Shown here piece after piece: positions 39,301 to 50,600 of a stretch of 64,000 nt of DNA. The stretch spans positions 2,177,501 through 2,241,500 of the forward strand of contig NC_091971.1 in NCBI RefSeq assembly GCF_036711975.1, in the 5' to 3' direction. The notes beneath the pieces are model-generated. The model searched no databases and was not told the origin of the DNA. It worked only from the letters and a program-made list of their open reading frames with translations. The DNA comes from Onthophagus taurus (taxonomy: Eukaryota; Arthropoda; Insecta; Coleoptera; Scarabaeidae). Position 1 is the stretch's first letter. Each line of letters begins with the position of its first letter. Made by a program: the position numbers and the translations under genes.

Positions 39301-39857
39301 CGAATGCTATGAAGCATCATAATATAATAATAAACGATACATTGTTATCGTTTTCAAAATTGAGTCACTAAAAACCACAAAACGCGCACATATTACAGAT
39401 TATTGCTATTAACGTAAACGAAAAGAATACGTTGCTGAAATAAATAGCGCTAAATTGAAAAAAAAAATCGATAAGGTATCATACAGAACCGAGTCCTGTA
39501 CTCGACTGAAACAGAGTTCGCTGATAAACAGAGTTCGTGCAGCATCAACACTCTTGGCTTTGGACCAAACTGCCAATGAGGGGCTTTTATTCTAATCGCA
39601 CATGCGTAAAAAGAACTTCCGTTATTTTTCGTATGTATAATTTACGTTATCTATGAACTTATCAAGGTATACTTTACATAAACTATAACCAATCCAACAA
39701 CTTAATAAGTATTAAAATAATATTTGAAAGATTTTAAATCAAAGGGGTTGATGTATTCGAAAAAATTTTAGGTTATGTTATCAAAAAAGTTAAAATAAAG
39801 AAGTACTTACATATCATTGAATGTCATACTCATCTCGGATGATTCCGGATCACCCAT
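24353..39857 (-). CDS. cnn: Centrosomin (CDK5RAP2/Cnn family)
   Basis: Scaffold of the pericentriolar matrix that recruits gamma-tubulin complexes. Ten exons: 39811-39857, 33586-33641, 31572-31768, 31352-31522, 31158-31292, 29917-31008, 28767-28853, 26378-28711, 24977-25772 and 24353-24594. They join in one frame to 1,718 residues. The CM1 motif is in exon 3 (RSVKEFEETLTALRKENF, then LKLRIYFLEERM, about residues 50-80). The middle is coiled coil. Exon 6 has a Ser-Pro-rich stretch (LSPRSSSPNF), perhaps phosphoregulated as in fly Cnn. CM2 fills the last exon (LTMANQRKKQVEKTI ... HKTSQVLRKAKANL). The product is longer than fly Cnn, nearer vertebrate CDK5RAP2. Exon 6 has an optional stop at 29890-29892 if its weak donor (GAG|gtagcc) is skipped. 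Further exons inside the 1-kb intron 6 cannot be excluded. Confidence 0.93.
25920..26340. repeat. GACGTTTA-family repeat plus foldback fragment in cnn intron 8
   Basis: Positions 25975-26260 match the family seen at about 2340-2520 and, inverted, at 11790-12100. Shared words are TTGACAATTAAACGTCAAC, CATCAAAAGATTTTC and CAAAATGACGTTTAACGTTA. A decayed half of the CTAG foldback follows (about 26255-26335). It accounts for most of the 605-nt intron between cnn exons 8 and 9. Confidence 0.75.
28854..29889. other. cnn intron 6, nothing supported
   Basis: AT-rich intron sequence between cnn exons 6 and 7. I see no exon with both splice sites and an open frame in phase. The exon 6 read-through stop lies just outside it, at 29890-29892. 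Confidence 0.4.
31940..32090 (-). CDS. cnn: cnn alternative first exon
   Basis: A 151-nt exon with its own ATG (32088-32090) encodes MARLYIKDLLKSMLKMDG and an acidic Ser/Thr-rich stretch, then ends at a donor ATGA|gtaagc in phase 1. That is the same phase in which cnn exon 2 ends, so it splices to exon 3 (31768) without a frame change, giving N-A-V-G-G-Y and a protein of about 1,734 residues. Exon 3 with the CM1 motif is retained. It implies a second cnn promoter upstream of about 32110. Confidence 0.72.
32091..33585 (-). promoter_or_regulatory. Probable internal cnn promoter region
   Basis: The sequence upstream of the alternative first exon and downstream of exon 2. Parts at about 32600-32900 and 33120-33370 are more GC-rich than the flanks. 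The open frame on the minus strand at 33141-33365 has no acceptor or donor that joins cnn in phase, so I did not call it. The transcription start is not visible. Confidence 0.35.
33642..39810. other. cnn intron 1 (6.2 kb)
   Basis: A long intron between the first two cnn exons. It contains a half copy of the foldback family (about 37612-37672). Several GC-richer islands are present (about 35060-35420, 35980-36250, 37240-37410, the last with GCGTCGCGACGCCGTCCGCG). These may be regulatory, or exons of an unrecognised nested transcript. No open frame here is convincing. Confidence 0.4.
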
Positions 39858-40122
39858 TTTACGATACTCTTGATACTTTTGATACTCTTCAAAATCACTT
39901 ATAAAATAGGTAAAAACTACGAATCAGAAGAAACTTCTAAAAAGGCACTTCTTTAACGGTCGTTGTGACATTTGAAATTGTTTTTGTTACCTGCGATCTG
40001 TGTTGTGATTGGTCGGTTACCCTAGAAACTAGGAATACCAACATTAAAATTTAACCCCGTTATCCATGTGAATATAGGCAACTAAAATATCACTTTCATG
40101 AAAACATTTTTAATAAAAATCT
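39858..40122 (-). promoter_or_regulatory. cnn distal promoter and leader, release-factor 3' end
   Basis: A 265-bp gap between the cnn ATG and the stop codon of the release factor, both on the minus strand. It must contain the release-factor 3' end (AATAAA overlaps its stop) and the cnn leader. The 13 codons before the cnn ATG are open in the same frame (DFEEYQKYQEYRK), but there is no upstream in-frame ATG before a stop. Confidence 0.45.
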
Positions 40123-41307
40123 TTATTTATTGTCTATACTATTTAACAATTGATCTACTTTATCATTTATATACAATTTATTAATTAAATTATCTAATAA
40201 TTCATTACCTTCTAAAAAGTATTTTAAATTATGTACATTTGAGCTTTGTAATCGATGATCTGTGATTCTATCTTGGGGATAATTATAAGTCCTGATCTTT
40301 TCATTTCTAAAATTCGATTTCACTTGATTTTTTTTGGCGCTAGCAATATCGCTTTGTTGTTTCTCTAATTCCATTTCATATAACTTGGCTTTTAATCTTT
40401 GTAAAGCCACATTTTTATTTTTTAGTTGTGAACGATCCACTTGGCATTCGATAGATATCCCCGAAGGAACATGAGTGACTCTAACAGCGCTATCGGTGGT
40501 ATTCACATGTTGACCCCCAGCCCCAGAAGCTCGCTTTGTTTCGATTATTAAATCTTTACTTTGTAAATTTACTTGAATATCAGTTGGTTGTGGGGTGGCC
40601 AATACTGAAGCTGTGCTTGTATGAACTCTTCCTGCTTTTTCTGTGGTTGGAATACGTTGTACTCGATGGACTCCCGCTTCATACTTAAAGAAACGAAAAC
40701 AATTTTCTCCATCAATAAAGATTATTGCATGTCGGATACCTCCCAAGTCAGTTGTTGAATATTCCACTACATCATAAGACCATCCTTTAAAATTCGTGTA
40801 ACCACAATACATTTCAAAAAGTTCTTTTGCAAATAACATAGCTTCTTGACCACCAACACCAGCATTAACTTCAACGATTATTGAATTACACTCTTGTTCA
40901 TCCCCAAGATGTAAAACAACCTCTTCTAATTCCTTATCGAGTGATGCAATTTTATCTTCAATTACCTTTTTTTCTTCCAATGCAAGTTCTTTTAAACCTT
41001 TATCAGATTCGTTTAATAAATCGCCTAGTTGATGCATATCCTTTACTAATTCTTCACGATTATTTAGTAACGAAATAACTGGTTGAATTTCGATTAATCG
41101 TTTTGTAGGAGTCGTTTGATCCAATTTCTCATACTCTCGAACTAAATTGGAGAGATATTTATTTAACGAAACCCCATTTATGTTTAAATTTAATTCGTAC
41201 GGAGGATTGCTGTATGTTCTAAATATATGATAATTTGTTAAACATTTTTGATATTTAAAAATGTAACGATTATTTATGAATTTAGTTAATAAATGTTTTA
41301 TAATCAT
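40123..41307 (-). CDS. Mtrf1l: Mitochondrial peptide chain release factor 1 (MTRF1L/mtRF1a type)
   Basis: Class I release factor that terminates mitochondrial translation at UAA/UAG. Intronless, 394 residues from the ATG at 41305-41307. The open frame extends upstream, but only from a TTG. The N-terminus, MIIKHLLTKFINNRYIFKY, is basic and acid-free, as in a mitochondrial presequence. The RF1 fold follows. The stop-codon reading motif PxT is PTT (RIPTTEKAGRVHTS, residues 220-222). The peptidyl-hydrolysis motif GGQ sits at 264-266 (GAGGQHVNTTDSAVR). The ordinary PxT loop without insertion favours MTRF1L over vertebrate-type MTRF1. The stop codon is followed at once by AATAAA. It is divergent from HYDIN. 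Confidence 0.95.
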   Translation of the reverse strand: MIIKHLLTKFINNRYIFKYQKCLTNYHIFRTYSNPPYELNLNINGVSLNKYLSNLVREYEKLDQTTPTKRLIEIQPVISLLNNREELVKDMHQLGDLLNESDKGLKELALEEKKVIEDKIASLDKELEEVVLHLGDEQECNSIIVEVNAGVGGQEAMLFAKELFEMYCGYTNFKGWSYDVVEYSTTDLGGIRHAIIFIDGENCFRFFKYEAGVHRVQRIPTTEKAGRVHTSTASVLATPQPTDIQVNLQSKDLIIETKRASGAGGQHVNTTDSAVRVTHVPSGISIECQVDRSQLKNKNVALQRLKAKLYEMELEKQQSDIASAKKNQVKSNFRNEKIRTYNYPQDRITDHRLQSSNVHNLKYFLEGNELLDNLINKLYINDKVDQLLNSIDNK

Positions 41308-41659
41308 TTTGTTCTTTAATTTTAGGTTATGTTTTGACAGGGTTGCCAGGTGCAATATAGAATTTTTAGTGAAATTTCCCTAAATTTGAATTTATTATTT
41401 CAAATCATAAGATAACTGAGCTGTAAAAAATGCTTTTGGTGTTTGCAAAGAAAAAGATATATTGTTTTTAGTAATAATAAACAGATTAAATAATTTCTTT
41501 TCGTTTAATAAATTAATTTAATAATAAAAAGATAGTTGGCGTTGATATGATAATACAGAATAAAACAAAAAAATTGACATTTGTCAATTGTAGAAGAATT
41601 ATCTTATCTTAAAAAACTATTAATTAGCTAAGTATTTTATATTTATTTTTTATATAAAA
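41308..41659. promoter_or_regulatory. Divergent promoter between release factor and HYDIN
   Basis: 352 bp separate the two divergent ATGs. The interval is very AT-rich. TTTATATTTATTTTTTATAT lies just before the HYDIN ATG, so the HYDIN leader may be very short. No second gene fits, so both promoters must lie here. Confidence 0.55.
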
Positions 41660-44600
41660 ATGAATAAATTAACACAGCATTGGTCGCCGATACTCAAGTA
41701 CTTCAAAATGAACGATTTTTTCTTCCTCCTTCTTGATATTGACAAAAACATTGATGACCCTATTGTAAGTGTTTCACTAAAACTTAAATAGTCAAGTTAA
41801 AACTATTTTTTTTAGATAATTCCTTCAAAATATAACGTTGAAATGTCAATAGGTACTGAGGAGAGATTGGAAAAACTAAAATCAATATCTAGAAAAATAA
41901 AAGTGAGGCCTGAATCAAGTATAAATACTTTAAAAGTGTCTCCCGATATAGTTGTCTTTCAAAAATTTAAGATCGGAGATTTTTTAACAATTCCAGTAAC
42001 AGTTTTAAACACTTATGAGGTATAATATATTAAAAAGTATCTTTTTCTGCATTTATCTTTTAATATTTGAAGGTTTCAAAACCGGTGCGTGTTATGATGG
42101 AATCAACAACTACATTTAGTATTTCACACAATTCAGATGTAGTTTGTTCAAAAATTGCGCCTGGAATGTCTTATCAATTTATGGTGAATTTTAATGCGCG
42201 AGAACTCAAAGAATATTGCCATTCTTTAACAATCGAAACTGATTCTGAAAAAATCGATGTTTTAATTGTTTCAATCCATCCGCGTCCTCTTCTAGATATC
42301 CCAGATACAATAATAATGCCCACAACTCCTGTAAAAACGGTAGCCGAACGAGTACTTTTAATTAGAAACATAGGGGAAGTCCCTGCAATTTTTAATTTAA
42401 TCACAAGCCCCCAATTTTCTGTTCACCCCGATCGAGGTATTTTAGGCCCCGGTAAAAATATTCAATTGTCCTTAACATTTGTAACTCACACGCTTGGCGA
42501 GCACACTGGACGTCTTCAAATTACATACGAAACAACCGAAATCCTAACGGTTATCTTAAAAGCTAACGCGTGCGAGTCTAATATTACATTGGAACATACT
42601 GATGTTGAAATTCCAAATACTTATATGAGTTTAAAGAGGAGAAAGTTTATTAGATTATTCAATAATAGTTCACACATGGTTTATTTTAAATGGAAACGAT
42701 ATAAAGATTTTTCAGAAGCAGAACAAGAATATAACATGTATAAAAAAGCTTTTAAAAATATGAAAGAGTTAGAAAGTTCCAAATGGTACGGAAGAGTTCA
42801 TCAGGGAATCGTCGACAGTCAACATACTCACGAAATGATTTATGAAAGAATTTATGAGGATGAAATAAGACAATATGAAATGCAGGATAAGTTTTTGTAT
42901 AACGATCCTAATTGGGCGGTTTATCCTACAGTAAAGAAATTTTACATTTTCCTTTAATGTATTATTATTAATTTTCAATATACAGACGGGAGAAGTTTGG
43001 CCTGAAAGTTCATCAATGTTCATTTTGGAATTTAATCCATCAGAAGCTAAACATTACGAAAGTACTTTATATTTAGAAGTATCTGGAAAATCTGAAAGAA
43101 TACCTTTATATGTTCGTGGTTGCGGTTTGGGGCCATCTTTAGAATTGAATCTAGTCGAATTGGAAGCAAATGATATTTTCTTGTGTTCTGGACACCAATA
43201 TGAAGTTGCTGTACACAATAAAGGTAAGCCTTGTCACTGAAGATTCAAGCTGATGCGAGGTAGCCTCACAGTTGTAGACCACACCATAAATAACTTTAAT
43301 AATTTAGCTATTTTATTTTATTTCAGGTCATATTCCTGGAAAAATAACTTACAAACCAACACCATTAAGTTTTGGAGGAACAGTAAGTTTTAATCCTGAA
43401 TATCTTGTAATACAACCAGGTAGTTATGGTGCTTTTGTAATGAAATTTTCATCAAGAATCCAAGGAAAATTTATTGAAACGATCGAATTTTTTATTCGAG
43501 AATCTGGAGAAATATTAAAATTTACTTTCAAGTATAACCATTTAATTTATTCATTTAAGTATTTTCAATTAAAATTTGTTGTTACAGGGGAAATATAATT
43601 TGCCCCCTATTAAATTTTGATATTACAGAGATTGATTTTGGCCATGTAACTTTAGGATATCCGACATCAAAGAGTATTAATTTAATCAATACAACTCAAG
43701 TACCAATTGAATATAAAGTAAGTATAGTTCAAGACGGTGAAAATAACGCGATAACGTGTCAAGAATACGCAGAAGAAGCAATAAAACCGTCAGTTTTTAA
43801 TCCTAAAGAGTTTACATTTAATCCGGTGGAAGATGTTGTTGCTCCAAATTCCACATTAACTGGAGAAGTATGTTTGAAAATTGATTTTTGATAATTATTT
43901 TAACTTCATTTTTTAGCTTACTCTTCTTCCCAACATCGAGGGTGCGTACTCAAAACGTTTATATTTAATAATGTGGGGTACAAGTAAATATTCTTTATCA
44001 CTTCCAATGCGTTATAAATGCTTAATACCGGAAATTGAGTGTAAAACGAAAGATATTTTTATGAGGGGATGTTTTATTAATTACATCTATACAAGAACCA
44101 TTACTTTAACAAATCAAAACGAACATCCCGGTTATTATACGTTTGTCGCACAAGATGCAGATGCTAATGAATTTAATATTACTTATAACGCTCAAGTTCC
44201 AGAAGATTTTATTGATGCTTATGAAACGAAAGAAGTTCAATTGGATATATCAACAAATTTTGTTGGTCAATCAACAGCTCAAGTTTAGTAAGATCTTATT
44301 AATTCACCTTAAGTATTAATTATTAATTATTTTGATGTAGTATCTCAGTTTTTGGTGGCAAAGAAAATGTATTTATGTGTTGTATAAGATGTAATGGCCA
44401 AGGACCTGTAATAACAGTTCCAGAAGTAATGAATTTCGATGAAATTCGAACGTTACACAACGCAACTCAAAATTTAGAAGTGATTAATGATTCTCCAGTT
44501 CCTGCAACAGTTAACATAACACAAAATAAGAAAACAGTTTTTCAGCTAAGCGAGAATCTTTTACAATTAGATCCAAGCGAGAAAAAAATTATAGAAGTTA

Positions 44601-47600
44601 GCGTTTTTTTAACGGAACCAGGAAGATTTAAAGATAATTTACAATTTTCCGCGATGAACAGCGAAACTCAATATTGCGCCTTAGCTGTTAAAGGAGTCGG
44701 TTCAAGTATAAACAGCGAGCCGGAACTCGATGGTGAATTTAATTTGGGATTTTTATTAACGTACATTCCGTTTAGCCTTCCCGTTAAATTTACTAATATG
44801 GGAAAGAAAACTCACAAAATTATATGGTCGCGATGCAAAAAATTGAAATCTTTTAAAGAAGATCTAGCCAATTTAATACCATCGATTTTTTCGATTACCC
44901 CGTTTTCTTATCAGTTGGCACCAGGCCAAAGTATCGATTGCGTTTTAGCTGGATCGACGGAAATACCCGGAATGATTGAAGAAGATTTTTATTGTCACGC
45001 ACAAATCGAAAAGAAAAAAGACTTTGGACCCGTAAACTCTTTCATTCTTTCCGCAAATTTTGTTGTTCCAGTTTTAAAGTTATCCAAAGAAGAAATGAAA
45101 TTTAGAATCGATGTAACTCCTGATAGAACAATCTCCTTTCTTCATGGTACATTTTTTAACAAGTCGTTTGTTTATGAATTATTTATTTATTTTTTTAGAT
45201 GAATTAACAGTAACAAATTTATCAAAATTAGAAATAACTATCATTATTAATATTAATCCACCATTTTACATAATTCAAGACGAAGAACAATTAAGTAATG
45301 TTCAAATTACTTTAGCTGACGGCGAATGTGAAATGTTTACAGTTGAATTTACACCGAATAGTGAAGAGAAAAAATGTAATACGTCTAAAGGAAAGATTGT
45401 TTTTACTTATGTGAATCATCCGAATAAAGTAAGAATAAAATTGTTTAAAAATATTTAATTAAATAAAAACAATTTTGTTTAATTTAGGATTGGATTCCTT
45501 TGGTGGGAGAAGAAAACTATCCAACTCTTCAATTCGAACCTGCTTCCGTAGACTTTGATTGCATCCCAAACTTTTCCAGTACAACCCAAAAAATGATCCT
45601 AAAAAATATTAGTCCACTTCCCGTATCTTATCATTGGGAATGGATTAGAAACGATTTCAATTTAAACACATTGGAGTCAAATCCAGTAAAAAAAATCTAT
45701 TTTGAAATCTCAATTTTATAATTTCTCATTTTTAGATAAATATAGGAAAACCAATATATCAAGAAGACCCGAAATTATATCCATACTCACTACCAAACAT
45801 ACCACAAGTAATCGATATTCAACAACATTCGGCTCTTCAAATCGAAGATGAAAATCGTCTGCACAGAAAATACGAACTATATCTTGGAAATATACCGAAA
45901 CTAACAGCTTTTGAAACGCTACCTCCTCCAATGAACACCGTTACCAAAACAACAGTTTTAAGAACTGCCGAACATTTTGAAAAAATGCAAGTTTATTTGT
46001 ACCAATTGGTACAATGTTACGACGATTCAATACAACATTTAGATCCGTTAAAACAACTTCCTCAAACAATAGATGATCCGGAATATGTTCGCGAGGTTTT
46101 GGATTTAATCCCAAATTATGGATATTTACGTCCGTATGAGTCTCAAGTTATTTCATTTGAATTTAATCCGTGCCCAAATACATTAATCGATGCCGTTGCT
46201 CATTGCCACATAAAAGGTGGCGCAACTGAAATAATTTCGGTAAAAGGAAAATCATCGAATATAAGCTTTTCGATTGAAAGTGATGTTATTGAATTTGGGA
46301 GGCGATTATTTTGCGAAATGTGCCAAGAATCCGTTTTAATTAAAAACACTGGGCATGCAGATTTAGTAGTTCAAGCTACCATGAAAGACGATAAAGATTT
46401 TATTGACACAAATACAGGAATTACCCAATATGATATTCAAACTATTAGTGTTGATAATGATGTTCGAGTTACTGTGAAATATTTTCCTGGAATTGCTAGA
46501 GAGTTTTTAAAACCGTTTATTATACAAGTCGGTTATTTAGAACCATATACAATGAATATACACGGTTTTGCAATGCCCGCACAAGTATTTTGTTCTTTAT
46601 CAAGACCTATTTTAAACAATGAAGAGATTATTATTTTATCTTATAAAGCCATAGGAAAGTTTACCAAAGAAAATTTAAGTGTTGTCAAGTGTTTAACACA
46701 AGTTGATATGCGTTATAAAGAAGATCTACCACTAAAAACAAGAGATTATTTAAATCAGTGTTATGAATGGGAATTAATTTCGTTTAATGTAATTTAGTTT
46801 ATTAACTCGCAATATATGAATGCAGTAACAATAGTTATGAAACTACTCTGCATTTGCATTGTCCCATATAAAATGCAACATAGTTTAATATTGCATTGGG
46901 TAGTTTTGAGTTCTAGTGATAGTGCTAGTGTAAAACTAGAATTAACACTAAACTGAGAACTAGAAACATTCGGATTTAGCCGCACGTCTCTCAAGACGGC
47001 TAAACCCGAATGATTCTAGTTCTAGCTTTAGTGTTAGTTCTAGTTTTAGTGCAATAAAAATATGCAACATAGTGATATCTTATTCTAACTGAAACATTCA
47101 AACATGTTGCATTTTTGTGGGACAAAGTAAGTAAATTTTGTATATTGCATCTTAAGTGAAATTCACTATATAATAATTTAATATTTTATTTTTTTATTTA
47201 GGATGTTTACCCAACCGATGTAGACATTCAAATGGCAACTGAAAGAGAAGCTGTTGAGGAATTATTAAAAGACGACCCAGAACTTTTAAGTAATCACATA
47301 GCTGGAAAATGTGCCAACGCAATTCCTAACATTGCAACGTTTCCCTATTCAATTGATTTTAAATTTGTTGTAAGAGACACCGTTGTTCATTATACAACAA
47401 CAGTTTTGAATTACGGCCCGTTAAAGAACGATATTAGATTGGTTTATTTAAGTAAAAATCTGTTGAAATATGGATTCAATGCTTACGTTTCGAAATCGAA
47501 ATTGGATGTTGGTGAAAGTAGTGATTTGGTGGTAATATTTAATCCTAGTAGTCAAGCTTTTGCTGTTGTCGATGTTGAAGTGAAAGATCAGATATATTTA

Positions 47601-50600
47601 ACGGTAAATTTAGTGAAATAAAAATTAAAATAATATAAAAAATGTTTTAGGTTCCGCATGGTCAAAGAATTCCAATTGAAATTCGCGCTTTCGTAACACT
47701 TCCTTATATTAGTTGTCAACAAGATAATGTTTATTTTGATAATGTTATTTTAGGATATTGTGTGAGACAATCTATAATTATCGAAAATAAGTAATACACT
47801 AAAAATATTGCCACAAATAATTTATGGTTTTTTTTTTCAGTGGTTATGTTCAATCAATTTGGTCAGCAAGAATCGAATTAGATCCCAATATAAAAAATAA
47901 AAGTCAAATATTCTTTATAAAAACAAATAGTGGTATTTTAAATCCAAACGGATCCGCACTTTTCGACGTCTATTTTCAACCATGTTTCCCAGGAAGAGTA
48001 AAAGCATCATTGATTTTTCAAGCTCAAGAAAACGAAGAAGAACTCGTTATATTGTTAAAAGGAATTGGGTGCAAACCTACTTTAAAAGTCGACAAACCTA
48101 ACCTTGCATTTAAACCAACTTTACCTTACACTCAAGAGGTCAATCTTGTGTTTAGTTTAGAAAATGTTGGAATGTTTCCAATTGAGTTTTTCTTTGCTGA
48201 TTTTGATGAGTTAATACGGTTTAATTTTTTAATATTTTAATTTATTCTTTTTTTTTAAGGATAATCATAATAAATGAAAGAATAATAAATATGTTAACAG
48301 ATTTTTATAGAACAAACACTTTATATCTTCCCGAAATAAATCCTGGTGAAACATACCCTCAAGCGATTTTCGATTTTTACAACAATATAATAAATACGAT
48401 TGGACAAAAATGGTGGGAAGAAGAAATGGATAAACTTAAGCAAGAAGAAGAGAGAGAATTAGCTATACTATTAACCGCGGCGAGTCAAAAAAGTGTTGTA
48501 ATTAGTACATCAAATTTATCACCTCCAAGGACTAGCAAAATAGGCAAAATTGGCAGTAAAGTTGCAAAAGACAAAAGAAGTTTATCTTCAACTGGTAGCA
48601 AATTATTAAAAAAACGAAAAGGGAGTGCATTATCAGCATCTGAAGCACAATTCGGAAGAAAGTCGTTAAGGCGTATGCCAACTATGCCAACAAATTTTTC
48701 ATTTGATGATCTTGTAAAGCGAAAAACATCCAATGAACTTCAACAATCGATTAAAGAGGAATTACAAAATTGTAAAGACAAACAAGTTTCTTCAGTTAAA
48801 TTATTGTATTCGGATCCGATAAAACAAGCTTTTGAAGATTTAATAACCAATGATAGTCAAGTCACAGATGTCGACTCAACAAAAAATGGAATTTTGATTG
48901 TTTTTCATGGATCCCCGTCAACGAGTACTTTAACATAATAAATTTAACAAATCCTTTATTAAACATATTTTTTTAGATTATTTTCAAGTAGCGCATAAAG
49001 CTGGATTAACATTAAACCTTCCAGTATACACAATTGATATGTTAATTTTTGACGCAATTGTTTCAAAAGAAAGCTTGGCAGCTATAAAAGTGGGCGAATT
49101 AATTTCAAACGCTTTCAGAGTAATTGCTTCTGATACAGATTTAGTGGAGGAGCCGGGAGCTGATGATTACGATCGCTTACAAAAGAAAATTGACTTGTTA
49201 TTAACTGGTAAAACGAAGAGAACACCAAAACCAAAACCAGATGACGCGAAAGGTAAAGGAAAAGGAAGTAAAGGTGGTAGTAAAAAATCATCTAAGTCGT
49301 CTAAAGGAAGCAAATCAAAATCATCAAAAAAATCTGGAAAATCAGCAAGTACAAAAGAAGCGAAACCTAAAGTTGATAAAAGACCAACATTTATTGGGTT
49401 ACCTGAAGATTTACTCTATGAAATAGTTGAATCAAGATTAAATTCATTATCAGAAGGATTAATAATTCCTAGTTTAACTAGTTTATTTATTAAACAACCT
49501 TTGAAAGTTTTAAATTGTATCTTGAAATCTGTGGGTAGCCTTTATTACATTCATTTCATCATATATTCTTATACCTTCCAAGATTACACCGAAAAAACAA
49601 AAAAGATTCAAGAAGAAGGAGCGAAACTAATTGATATATCAAAAAAGGCTCAAATTCAATACTTATTAGACATGGATAACGAAGAATACGAACAAATTTC
49701 AACCGAAGAATTTAGTTTATTTAAAAAAGAAGTTTTAGTACCGAGAAAACAGGATTTTATTAAAAAACTAGCAGATGTACAGTAATTGGATTTCTTTTTT
49801 AATTTAAAACGTTTTATTTATATTATTTTTTTTTATTTTAAGAGTTCGAATTGATATGAGAGCAAAAGGTATACCGATTAAAGGAACAACTAAAGATAAA
49901 AAAGAAGACGCAAAAAAGAAACCCGAAATAAAGGGGTCTGCGAAAGACAAAAAAGGTAGCAAAAAAAGTAAAAGTGAGTCAAAAAAATCAAAAGGATCGA
50001 AAGCTTCTAAAGGATCTAAAAAATCTAAAGGATCTAAAAAATCTAAGGGATCTAAAGGAAAAAAAGGTAATAAACATAGTTATTGAGTCTGTTTAAAATA
50101 TAATTTTAATTTTTAGCAAAACCTAATCCTGAAGAAATTGAACGAAAAAAGGCTATGGAAGCATCCGATGCTTTAATGGGTGATATTTTACACACCCTTC
50201 AATATTGGGATAGAGAAGCATGTGTTTTAACTAAAGTAATTTATATAAATAAAATACAGTAAAGGGGCGACGCGCTAGAATTTTCGAAATCTGACGATTT
50301 CGTCTTGATATAATACACCCTTTCCTGTATTAATCCGTTATATCGAGGTTTTACTGTATATATCCCTATATTTTAACTTAACCTTATTTTATTTTAGGAT
50401 TTATCATTAAAAGCAAAAGTGGCTAAAGGTAAATCAAAAGCTGGAAGTGTTTCAAGTAAAAAAGGTGCAGCGGTCGATAAACCACCCGAAATTGTTGAAC
50501 CAAAAACTGAATTTACTGAAGATGAAATGAAAGAAGCATTCGCTTTGGGTATACCAGTTTGGTTTTTAAATAACGCCGAATCAGAGAGAAATCCGGATTT

